A DNA stretch of 49,280 bases from positions 1 through 49,280 of the forward strand of contig PMYL01000028.1 in NCBI GenBank assembly GCA_003170825.1, read 5' to 3'. Source of the DNA: Acidobacteriaceae bacterium (lineage in GTDB: Bacteria; Acidobacteriota; Terriglobia; Terriglobales; Acidobacteriaceae). This document shows positions 25,771 through 33,776 of the stretch, piece after piece; within the stretch, counting starts at the first letter, position 1, and every line of letters begins with the position of its first letter. The translations under genes were made by a program, and so were the position numbers. The notes under the pieces were generated by a model. The model saw only the letters and a list, made by a program, of their open reading frames with translations. It was not told the DNA's origin and did not search any database.

Positions 25771-27645
25771 ATGCATCTTCACGTTATCGACATCGTTATC
25801 ATCGTGACTTATCTGCTGAGCACGGTGCTTATCGGCTACTGGGTTTCAAAACGCGCCTCGCAGAGCATGCAGAACTACTTTCTCGGCGGCAACAAGATGC
25901 CCTGGTATGTGCTGGGCATCTCGAACGCATCGGGAATGTTCGACATCAGCGGCACCATGTTGCTGGTCTCCTGGATGTTTGTATACGGGCTGAAGAGCGT
26001 GTGGATACCATGGCTCTGGCCCACATTCAACCAGATATTCCTGATGGTCTACCTCTCCGCATGGCTTCGCCGTTCGAAGGTAATGACCGGCGCGGAGTGG
26101 ATCAAAACGCGCTTCGGCACCGGACGCGGCGCGCAGTTGTCGCACCTGATCGTGGTCATCTACGCCTTCGTCAGCATCATCGGCTTCTTCACCTACGGCT
26201 TCAAGGGCATCGGCAAGTTTGCCGCAACGTTCCTGCCCTGGCATCTCTCGCCCAACGTATACGCGCTGATCCTGATCGGCATCACGGCCATCTACGTCAT
26301 CAAGGGCGGCATGATCAGCGTGGTCATCACCGAGGTGGTGCAGTTCTTCATTTTGGCCATCGCCTCGTTTGCGGTGGGCATTATCGCCATGATGAAGGTG
26401 GCGCCGGACACACTGCGCAAGGTGGTGCCTGCCGGGTGGGACAACCTCTTCTTCGGCTGGCATTTGAACCTCGATTGGTCGGTATTGCTTCCGGCGGCCG
26501 CCGCCAAGATAGCCGAAGACAAATATGAGCTCTTCGGCTTTTTCGTCATGATGCTGTTGTTCAAGGGCATCCTTATCTCGGCCGCCGGTCCGGCGCCGAA
26601 CTACGATATGCAGCGCATCCTTTCATCGAAGACTCCGCGCGAAGCCTCGATGATGAGCGCCTGGGTCAACATCGTGCTCACCTTCCCGCGCTACTTCCTC
26701 ATCATCGGACTCACGGTGCTGGCCGCCGCCTTCTATGGCGACGCGTTGCGCGGCATGGGAACCCACATGGACTTCGAGCGGGTGCTGCCCATGGCGCTGG
26801 GCCGATTCGTTCCCGTCGGTCTGCTGGGATTCCTGATCGCCGGCCTGCTGGCCGCCTTCATGTCCAACTTTGCCGCCACGGTCAACGCCGCGCCCCCATA
26901 CTTCGTCAACGACATCTACAAGCGCTTCATTAATCCCCATGCGTCGCCCAAGACCTACGTCCGCCTCAGCTATCTGGCCTCCCTGGCCGTCGTGGTGATC
27001 GGCGTTCTCATCGGCTGGAACGTGCCTTCGGTGAATGTTGTCGTGTTGTGGATCGTCTCCGGCCTGTGGGGCGGGTACATCGCTTCCAACGCCCTCAAGT
27101 GGTACTGGTGGCGCTTTAACGGCTATGGATACTTCTGGGGCATGGTCACAGGCATCGCCTCATCCGTGCTGCTGATGCCGGATGTTATGGGACAAATACC
27201 GGCGGTGAAGAGCCTTCTCGATAAGGTTCCCTTCAATCTGGAAGTCACGGTCACCTTCCCGCTGGTTTTCATTCTTTCTTTGACAGGCTGCCTGCTCGGC
27301 ACGCTGCTCACCAAGCCGGAAGACGAAGCGGTGCTCAAGGACTTCTACCGTCGCGTCCGTCCGTGGGGCTTCTGGGGACCGGTCCTCAAAAAGGTGCTCG
27401 CCGAGGACCCCGGCTTCAAGCGCAATAAGGATTTCCTGCGCGATATGTTCAATATCGCTGTCGGCATCGTGTGGCAGATTGCCCTTGTGGCGCTGCCGCT
27501 CTACATCGTGATTCAGGAATTCCAGCGCGCCGCCATTACATTGGCCATCATTCTGGGAACGTCGGCCATTCTCAAGTTCACCTGGTACGGCCATTTGGCT
27601 GTGCGTGAGGTTGAAACAGACAAAGCCGCCGCGAACGATAAGTAG
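25771..27645 (+). CDS. Sodium:solute symporter (SSS family)
   Basis: The roughly 624-residue protein has 13-14 membrane segments and the SSS family layout: VIIVTYLLSTVLIGYWVSKRASQSMQNYFLGGNKMPWYVLGISNASGMFDISG at the start, ADFxxG-like packing in the middle, and GLLGFLIAGLLAAFMSNFAATVNAAPPYFVNDIYKRFI near helix 8-9. Such carriers couple solute entry to sodium. The substrate is unknown; its place after a GH9 cellulase suggests a sugar or oligosaccharide. ATG 25771 is taken because GAGGAG lies just before it; a TTG at 25759 overlaps that site. A strong terminator follows. Confidence 0.92.
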   Translation: MHLHVIDIVIIVTYLLSTVLIGYWVSKRASQSMQNYFLGGNKMPWYVLGISNASGMFDISGTMLLVSWMFVYGLKSVWIPWLWPTFNQIFLMVYLSAWLRRSKVMTGAEWIKTRFGTGRGAQLSHLIVVIYAFVSIIGFFTYGFKGIGKFAATFLPWHLSPNVYALILIGITAIYVIKGGMISVVITEVVQFFILAIASFAVGIIAMMKVAPDTLRKVVPAGWDNLFFGWHLNLDWSVLLPAAAAKIAEDKYELFGFFVMMLLFKGILISAAGPAPNYDMQRILSSKTPREASMMSAWVNIVLTFPRYFLIIGLTVLAAAFYGDALRGMGTHMDFERVLPMALGRFVPVGLLGFLIAGLLAAFMSNFAATVNAAPPYFVNDIYKRFINPHASPKTYVRLSYLASLAVVVIGVLIGWNVPSVNVVVLWIVSGLWGGYIASNALKWYWWRFNGYGYFWGMVTGIASSVLLMPDVMGQIPAVKSLLDKVPFNLEVTVTFPLVFILSLTGCLLGTLLTKPEDEAVLKDFYRRVRPWGFWGPVLKKVLAEDPGFKRNKDFLRDMFNIAVGIVWQIALVALPLYIVIQEFQRAAITLAIILGTSAILKFTWYGHLAVREVETDKAAANDK

Positions 27646-27668
27646 CTGACCCAACTGACTTACCCCGT

Positions 27669-27715
27669 CCTGGCGGCTGCCTTTCCGCAAGAGAAAGCAG
27701 CCGCCAGGCGGTTTT
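27669..27715 (+). terminator. Rho-independent terminator after the symporter gene
   Basis: CCTGGCGGCTGC (27669-27680) and GCAGCCGCCAGG (27697-27708) pair perfectly, the stem is extended inward by CTTTC/GAAAG, and CGGTTTT follows. It closes the endoglucanase-symporter unit. Confidence 0.8.
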
Positions 27716-27723
27716 CCGATAGC

Positions 27724-28743
27724 ATGGAACCGAATCCACTCTGCACAGCGAAAGAAAGAACATATAAGTTGGAAAACCGCTCCGAATCCCCGGCTGTGCA
27801 AGCCTGGCCAGCCAGCCAGGAGACGGGAGTGTCCCTTGCGCGCGTCTCCTGGCATGGCTGGCCCGATTGCTATCTCCTCTCGAACGGCCTCGTGGAAGCT
27901 ATCGTGGTTCCAGCCATCGGCCGCGTGATGCGCTTCGGCCTGGCGGGCGACGTGGACGGAGCATTCTGGCAAAACCGGGCCTTGGATGGCAAACTGCACT
28001 CACCGGCCGCCAACGAGTGGATGAACTTCGGCGGAGACAAGTGCTGGCCCGCTCCGCAGTCCGCCTGGCCCGAACACCAAGGCCGCGATTGGCCGCCTCC
28101 GGTCGCATTCGACTCGCGCCCTGTCGAGGCCGTTGCCGTCGAGCGTGGCGTCGTGCTCACCTCGCCGGTCGATCCGGGGTATGGTATTCAGGTGATTCGC
28201 CGCGTGGAACTCGATCCCGCGCAACCGGTCATGCGCATCCTCACCGGGTATCGCAAACTCTCCGGCGCGCCCGTCACGGTGGGCATTTGGACCATCACTC
28301 AGATGCGGGAGCCCGAGCGCATCTTTATGCTGCTGCCGGAACATTCGAGCTTCCCTCAGGGCTACGTTCGTTTGATGGACGGCGAACCTGCGGAGCTGAA
28401 GATCGAGGGCCGCCTGCTCTCGTTCGCGCGCCGTCCGCGCGCCTGCGCAAAAATCGGCGCCGGCGGAAGCAGCATGGCGTGGGTTGGACCCAGTTCGATC
28501 GTTCGCATCGATGCCGAAGATGGGCCGGGAGAATATCCCGATGGCGGCTGCCTCACCGAGGTCTACACTAACCCCGATCCGCTGCAATATGTCGAATTGG
28601 AAACCCTGGGCCCTCTGGCGGCCATGAGCCCCGGCGGCCAAATCGAGCGGACCACCGTGTATACAGTTCTGCCTCGATCAACGCCCGACCCTCAAGCCGA
28701 AGCGCTGAAGGCATTCGGAATGGCGCACATCGCTCTGAGTTAG
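27724..28743 (+). CDS. DUF4380-like protein (mutarotase-like fold)
   Basis: The 339-residue protein contains WHGWPDCYLLSNGLVEAIVVPAIGRVMRFGLAG and NEWMNFGGDKCWPAPQSAWPEHQGRDWPPP. These resemble DUF4380 proteins, which share the galactose-mutarotase-like beta-sandwich. There is no signal peptide, so it is cytoplasmic. The ATG at 27724 lies only 16 bases after a terminator stem and lacks a ribosome site. GTG 27829, with AGGAG six bases upstream, is the better start if transcripts begin later, and it would keep the whole conserved part. It probably acts on a sugar or is a binding domain; the function is not known. Confidence 0.7.
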   Translation: MEPNPLCTAKERTYKLENRSESPAVQAWPASQETGVSLARVSWHGWPDCYLLSNGLVEAIVVPAIGRVMRFGLAGDVDGAFWQNRALDGKLHSPAANEWMNFGGDKCWPAPQSAWPEHQGRDWPPPVAFDSRPVEAVAVERGVVLTSPVDPGYGIQVIRRVELDPAQPVMRILTGYRKLSGAPVTVGIWTITQMREPERIFMLLPEHSSFPQGYVRLMDGEPAELKIEGRLLSFARRPRACAKIGAGGSSMAWVGPSSIVRIDAEDGPGEYPDGGCLTEVYTNPDPLQYVELETLGPLAAMSPGGQIERTTVYTVLPRSTPDPQAEALKAFGMAHIALS

Positions 28744-28845
28744 GCAAAAAGCGGGAACTGCCGGGTTCAGCCAGGCGGATAGCAGGCCCTTGACGCGTGC
28801 CGCCGCGAATGATCGACTGGTTCAGGAACAGGCCTGAGTGAATCT

Positions 28846-30591
28846 GTGCGCGTGCATCAATTTACCCTCGACGATTACGAAAGAGTTTTTGCCGATCGCC
28901 ATCTTCTTCATGACGTAGTGGCGAAGTGGGCGAAGGCCAAGCCGGAGGCTCCCGCCATGCTCAGCGCCGAGGGCAATCGCGCAGTCACCTGGAGCGAATT
29001 CGACCGCATCACCACGGCGTTGGCGAGGGAATTGTTGCGCCTGGGCTTCGCCAAAGGCGATTTCCTGGTCACATTGTTGCCGCTGTCCGTGGATCACGTC
29101 TTGCTGGAATATAGCTGTTTCAAAATCGGCGTGATCGTCGCCCCGCTGGATCTGCGTTTGTCCCCCGCCGAGGTGATTCGAGCGCTGGAAATCCTCCGGC
29201 CGCTCGGGTTTGTCTGCCTGGGTGTGAAAGCGCCGTTCGATCTTCGCCCACTGTGGCGCGCCGTGCAGGCGCATTGCCCATGGATTCAGCATTTCATCGT
29301 GGCAGACTCGGACGAAGCGATTGCCGGTACGCGATCCTTTGCGTCGATTGCCGAGCCGGCGTGGAGCGCCGTGACGGCTGCAAACCCCGAGACGGCTGCA
29401 GACTCTGCCGCCCTGGCCGGGATCGCGTCAAGCATTACCTCCGGCCTGACCGAGGACGATGGCGCGCTGGTCATCTTTACCACCGGCTCGACCGGTTCGC
29501 CCAAGCCGGCCCTGCTTTCGCACCGCAACATCACGGTGCAGAACATGTGCCTGTGCGGCGCTTTTTTTGGCGGAGACAGCGGCGCCCGCACGCTGGTCAA
29601 TTTGCCTGCGTCTCACGTAGGAGGCCAGACGGAGGTGTTGATGAGCACCTTCTTCGGAGGAGGCACGGCGGTGCTCCTGGAGGTCTTCGATGCCGGCCGT
29701 TCGTTGCGCGCCATTGCCCGGCATCGAGTGGAGCTTCTGGGCCAGATCCCGGCCATGTTCAACCTCGAGTGGATGCTGAAAGACTATGATCGCCACGATC
29801 TCTCCAGCCTGAAATTTGCCGCATGGGGCGGACATGCGGTGTCGCGGCCGTTCGTGGACCAGCTTGCCGCCATGGCGCCCGTGATCGGCACCGGGCTGGG
29901 GCTCACTGAAGCCGCCGGTTTCTGCACTTATATTCAGGCGAGCGCGGCTGGCCGGGAGACGCTTCTGGCCGGGCTTGGCGCCGGGCTGGGCCAGGACATG
30001 CCCATCTATCCCTGCTCCATTCGCCAACCCATGCACGCCGATGGCAACGCCGGCGATGAACTGCCCTCCGGCGAGATTGGCCATGTGTGCTTTCTTGGGC
30101 CACAGACCTTTCTTGGCTATGTTAACGATCCTGCCGCCACCGCCAAAACGATTTCGCGCGACGGCTTTTTATATACCGGCGATCTTGGGCACAAGGACGC
30201 CGCGGGCTTGCATCTGACCGGCCGGGAAAAGTGGGTGATCAAGTCGTTTGGCTACCAGATATTCCCCGGCGATGTGGAACGGCATATCTGCACGCTGGCG
30301 GGGAAGATAGCCAACTGTGTCGTGGTCGGCGTGGCGCATGAAGTAGCTTCGGAAGCCGTAGTGGCCGTAGTGGAGAAGAAACCCGAGGTCGAACTGAGCC
30401 GCCGGGAACTGGATCGGCACGCGCGTTCCTTGCCATCCTATATGCGGCCGCGCCATTGGATCATTCTCTCGCCCGGCCAGATGCCGCTGAACCGTGTGGC
30501 CAAGCCGGACTGCATCCGCGCCCAGGAAATGGCTCGCCAGGAGATCGAGCGGTTGCGCGCCCGCGGCGAGTGGGACAGAGGTTACAGATAA
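28846..30591 (+). CDS. AMP-binding acyl-CoA synthetase/ligase-type enzyme
   Basis: The 581-residue ANL-superfamily enzyme activates a carboxylic acid with ATP to an acyl-AMP and then normally to a CoA thioester. Motifs are in order: P-loop IFTTGSTGSPKPALLSHRN, GTGLGLTEAAG, the LYTGDLGHKD acid motif, the hinge region GREKWVIKSFGYQIFPGDVE, and the C-terminal lysine region PLNRVAKPD. The substrate cannot be read. A GTG start at 28846 is used; GTG 28852 is close by. It stands alone, about 100 bases after the DUF4380-like gene. Just after its stop lie an inverted-repeat element and a tRNA-like sequence, so it may mark the edge of an island. Confidence 0.9.
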   Translation: MRVHQFTLDDYERVFADRHLLHDVVAKWAKAKPEAPAMLSAEGNRAVTWSEFDRITTALARELLRLGFAKGDFLVTLLPLSVDHVLLEYSCFKIGVIVAPLDLRLSPAEVIRALEILRPLGFVCLGVKAPFDLRPLWRAVQAHCPWIQHFIVADSDEAIAGTRSFASIAEPAWSAVTAANPETAADSAALAGIASSITSGLTEDDGALVIFTTGSTGSPKPALLSHRNITVQNMCLCGAFFGGDSGARTLVNLPASHVGGQTEVLMSTFFGGGTAVLLEVFDAGRSLRAIARHRVELLGQIPAMFNLEWMLKDYDRHDLSSLKFAAWGGHAVSRPFVDQLAAMAPVIGTGLGLTEAAGFCTYIQASAAGRETLLAGLGAGLGQDMPIYPCSIRQPMHADGNAGDELPSGEIGHVCFLGPQTFLGYVNDPAATAKTISRDGFLYTGDLGHKDAAGLHLTGREKWVIKSFGYQIFPGDVERHICTLAGKIANCVVVGVAHEVASEAVVAVVEKKPEVELSRRELDRHARSLPSYMRPRHWIILSPGQMPLNRVAKPDCIRAQEMARQEIERLRARGEWDRGYR

Positions 30592-30596
30592 AACCT

Positions 30597-30709
30597 TATA
30601 GCGGCTCCACAATTGCTGTACCCGAAGCCACTGCCGCTGAGTGACTCGCCGCGGCGAGCCACCTTGCTCGATGCCGGCGAGGGCACGTGAATTGTGGAAC
30701 CGCTCTATA
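30597..30709. repeat. Inverted-repeat element (MITE/REPIN-like)
   Basis: GCGGCTCCACAATT (30601-30614) and AATTGTGGAACCGC (30690-30703) are complementary at 13 of 14 positions, with TATA-type bases outside both. In the middle is a perfect palindrome, CTCGCCGCGGCGAG (30645-30658). The whole is about 110 bases, non-coding, and begins a few bases after the stop of the acyl-CoA synthetase gene. Confidence 0.7.
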
Positions 30710-30719
30710 TGGTGCCGGG
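30709..30719. other. Possible left attachment site (copy of tRNA-Leu 3' end)
   Basis: ATGGTGCCGGG is identical to 39770-39780, the complement of the acceptor-CCA end of tRNA-Leu(CAA), and in the same orientation. G-runs follow in both. The match is short, so chance is not excluded. Confidence 0.4.
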
Positions 30720-31311
30720 GGGGATTGCCGTCACGCATTGATTGTAAATAAGTTACTGAAAAATAAAGACGCACGAATCGTTCAAAAAGCAACAAACGCG
30801 GTTCTTGAGTACGCTACAAGTACACGGGATTTGAGACGAATCGGTTTCGTATTCGGTCATTTTGATCCTTGGCGCGAGTTTCCGGCTGGCAAATCTGCGA
30901 AGGGCTTTTCGAACCAGTGATCTTGGCAACGCGCTCAACCTCCGAGTTGCCGACTAATCGGACATTGGCAAATCAGCGCATGTCAGATACCAAACGGGAC
31001 CTCAGACTTTCGCAATGCCATGTTTTCATCAACTGACCATCGAACTTATCGAAAACGCGACATTTCAAGCGATAGCCTTCGGATGGTGTGCCGACTCGGC
31101 CCCAATTCCTCTAAATCTCAGATGCTCACATGCCTCCGCCAAGTGAAATGCCAGAACGCAGTGTCCTCAATACCGTCGGAGTCCTGTCCTGGGAAGCCGC
31201 ATCAGGGCGGGTGTCGCAGTCACTTCTGAATTCTGTTTCACATTTTCTGTAACGATTCCTAGTCTTGGGACTTTATTCATATGAATGCACAAGCCAAGGA
31301 CATTTCGCACA

Positions 31312-32667
31312 ATGAATTCCCGCCGTGATCGAGTTTTATGCCTTGCTCTCCTGCTTTATACGGGCGGAGCGGCATCCGTCGCGCAAGAGCCGCTAACGCT
31401 CCGGCAAGCCATTGACCGGGCGCTTGGGCAGAATCCCGAGGCTGCGGTTGCCCATGCCGACGGTCAGGAAGCCAAGGCCGCAGCGAGCCTTGCGCGCACC
31501 CAACTGCTGCCGCAACTCAACTTTACTGAAGACATATCCCGCGGAGACGACCCCGTGTATGTCTTCGGCACCCGGTTGAGACAGCGGCAGTTCACGCAAG
31601 CCGACTTTGCGGTGAACGCTTTGAACCGCCCTCAGCCGATTGGCAACTTTTCAACGCGTCTCTCCGGCTCCTGGATGGCATTCGACTCGTTCAAGACGCA
31701 GAGGGAGATTCGCCGCGCCGATCTCTTCAAAGAAAGCGCCTCCTCATCCGCCAAGGCGGTAGACCAGCAGATTGTCTTCCACGTTGTCGGGGCGTTCCAG
31801 TCGGTGCTTTACGCGCAACGGGAGATCGACGTCGCGCAGCATGAACAGGAGACTGCCGCGGCGCTGCTGACGTCAGTGGACGATCACGTCAAGGCAGGCC
31901 TTGCGGTGGAGTCGGACCGGATGTCGGCTCAGGTAAATGTGGCCGCCCGCAAACAGGAGATGATTGCGGCCCAGGGGGATCTGGAACTGGCGTGGGCGGA
32001 GTTGGGCGAGGCCATGGGCGCCACGGACCTGAAGGCAACCGAACTGGAGCCGATCGAGCCGCATACATTCCCGCAGCAGCCGTTGGAGCAGGAGATAGCG
32101 ACGGCCGCAAAGACGCGCCCCGATCTGATAGCTCTGGGACAGGTTCAATCGGCGCAGGCGTCAGCCTTGGGAGCGGCAAAGTCGGACTTTGGCCCTCGCG
32201 TGAGCGCCTATGGAGACTGGGAAGAAGACAGAACATCCTTTGCCGGTTCGGGAGGGAACAACTGGGTGGCCGGCGTCCAGATCAGCGTAGACATTCTGCC
32301 CATGGGCAAGCGCGCCCAGCTTGCGCGGGAGGGCGCTGCGAAGCAGAAGATCGACGCCCAACTGGCTGCTTTGCAACAGCATGTGCGGCTGGCAGTAAGT
32401 CAGGCGCACATTCATCGGCAGACGGCAACACTCTCTCTTGAAACGGCGCGGGCGGCGATGGACCAATCGGCCGAGAGTCTCCGCATCCTCAAGAACCGCT
32501 ACGGCGCGGGGCTTGCCACCATCACCGATCTGCTTCGAGCCGAGGATGCCGAGCGGCAGAGCCAGTCCAACTACTGGCATGCCGTCTACGGCAATGCCAT
32601 GGCCTATGCCGAACTGCTATACGCGACAGGGACGCTGACTCCCGATGCGGCGGAGGAATTGCAATGA
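31312..32667 (+). CDS. TolC-family outer-membrane efflux protein
   Basis: The protein has a signal peptide (RVLCLALLLYTGGAASVA-QEP) and the TolC plan of two similar halves, each with long alpha-helical hairpins and short barrel strands. Typical parts are LTLRQAIDRALGQNPEAAVAHADGQEAKAAASLARTQLLPQLNF and SLRILKNRYGAGLATITDLLRAEDAERQSQSNYWHAVYGNAMAYAELLYATGTL. It should form the outer-membrane exit duct for the RND pump encoded next. ATG 31312 is preferred (AAGGA upstream, short positive n-region); ATG 31285 would add nine residues. The adaptor gene overlaps its stop (ATGA), so the genes are translated together. Confidence 0.93.
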   Translation: MNSRRDRVLCLALLLYTGGAASVAQEPLTLRQAIDRALGQNPEAAVAHADGQEAKAAASLARTQLLPQLNFTEDISRGDDPVYVFGTRLRQRQFTQADFAVNALNRPQPIGNFSTRLSGSWMAFDSFKTQREIRRADLFKESASSSAKAVDQQIVFHVVGAFQSVLYAQREIDVAQHEQETAAALLTSVDDHVKAGLAVESDRMSAQVNVAARKQEMIAAQGDLELAWAELGEAMGATDLKATELEPIEPHTFPQQPLEQEIATAAKTRPDLIALGQVQSAQASALGAAKSDFGPRVSAYGDWEEDRTSFAGSGGNNWVAGVQISVDILPMGKRAQLAREGAAKQKIDAQLAALQQHVRLAVSQAHIHRQTATLSLETARAAMDQSAESLRILKNRYGAGLATITDLLRAEDAERQSQSNYWHAVYGNAMAYAELLYATGTLTPDAAEELQ

Positions 32668-33776
32668 AGATTCTGTTACGGGCAAGTTTGCTCGCCGTTT
32701 CTGCGGCGATGATGGCCGGTTGTCATGGCGGCGAATCCACTTCACCCGTTGCGGTGCAAACGATGCAGGCGCGGGTGGTCGAGAGTCAGCAGCTACAGGT
32801 GCCTCTGAACGTGCGTTCCACGGGAACCGTTCACGCGCGGGAGACCGCAATTGTCTCCGCGCAGGTGATGGGCCGCATCCAGCAGGTTCTGGTGCGCGCG
32901 GGAGACAGCGTGCGAGCTGGACAAACCCTGGTCGTCCTCGACGATGCGGCTCTGCGCGCTTCGGCGGATCAGGCGCAGGATGCGGTGAAGGCAGCGCAGA
33001 GCGAACAGGCCGCTGCACAAACTGACGCCAAGCTGGCGGCCAGCACGCTGGAGCGCTACAAGCAACTACAGGCCGAGAAGAGCGTGAGTCCGCAGGAGAT
33101 GGATGAAGTTGCGCGGCGGGCCGAGGCATCTTCCGCAAGACTTGAGGCGGCGCGCGCACAGACCGGCGCGGCACAAGCCCAGGAAAGCGGCGCACGCACC
33201 ATGCGGGGCTATACGCGGCTGCTTGCTCCCTTCTCCGGCGTAGTGACGGCGCGCATGGCCGATCCGGGAACGATGGCCTCGCCGGGCGTGCCTTTGCTCC
33301 AGGTGGACCAGGCCGGTGCTCTGCAACTCGAAGCCTCGGTGGATGAGTCGACCATCGGCGCGATCCACAAGGGGATGAAGGCGCAGGTTGCAATCGATGG
33401 CGGCAATTCCACGAGCCTTGCGGGCACAGTCGCGGAGATTGTTCCTGCCGCCGACCCGGCAAGCCACAGCTTTCTGATTAAGATCGACTTGCCTTCTTCG
33501 AGCCAGTTGCGCGCCGGTATGTATGGAACAGCGGAGTTTGCCAACGGCACTCGGCAAGCGATACTCATTCCGCGATCCGCCGTCGTCATGCGCGGTTCGC
33601 TCGCATCGGCATACGTTCTTGACGGCCAGGGAATTGCACAGCTTCGTACTCTCACTTTGGGCGCAACACAAGGGAATCTCGTAGAAGTTCTGTCGGGCAT
33701 CTCCTCTGGAGAAAAACTCGTCGACGCGCCCTCCGACCGCGATCTTGCCGGCAAGCGCATTGAGGTCCAGCCATGA
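32664..33776 (+). CDS. RND efflux periplasmic adaptor (membrane-fusion) lipoprotein
   Basis: The 370-residue protein has a lipoprotein signal with lipobox MAGC (Cys20). The fold order is that of the HlyD/AcrA adaptors: a beta-barrel and lipoyl half (STGTVHARETAIVSAQVMGRIQQVLVRAGDSVRAGQTLVVLDD), a helical hairpin (about residues 95-175, many Ala/Gln/Glu), the second lipoyl half (YTRLLAPFSGVVTARMADPGTMASPGVPLLQVDQ), then beta-barrel and membrane-proximal domains. It joins the TolC duct to the RND pump. It overlaps both neighbours by 4 bases. Confidence 0.93.
   Translation: MKILLRASLLAVSAAMMAGCHGGESTSPVAVQTMQARVVESQQLQVPLNVRSTGTVHARETAIVSAQVMGRIQQVLVRAGDSVRAGQTLVVLDDAALRASADQAQDAVKAAQSEQAAAQTDAKLAASTLERYKQLQAEKSVSPQEMDEVARRAEASSARLEAARAQTGAAQAQESGARTMRGYTRLLAPFSGVVTARMADPGTMASPGVPLLQVDQAGALQLEASVDESTIGAIHKGMKAQVAIDGGNSTSLAGTVAEIVPAADPASHSFLIKIDLPSSSQLRAGMYGTAEFANGTRQAILIPRSAVVMRGSLASAYVLDGQGIAQLRTLTLGATQGNLVEVLSGISSGEKLVDAPSDRDLAGKRIEVQP

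Larger units (their letters stand above)
30592..31284. other. Gene-free, lower-GC stretch with repeat element and att-like site
   Basis: About 690 bases have no credible gene. At the left are the inverted-repeat element (30597-30709) and a copy of the tRNA-Leu 3' end (30709-30719). The rest is clearly richer in A/T than the surroundings, as expected for a junction or decayed mobile DNA, and contains the promoter region of the efflux operon. No promoter can be placed with confidence. Confidence 0.55.

Noticed and set aside
30711..30938. Short ORFs on both strands after the att-like site
   Set aside because: No ribosome sites, no family resemblance, and the region looks like decayed or junction DNA.
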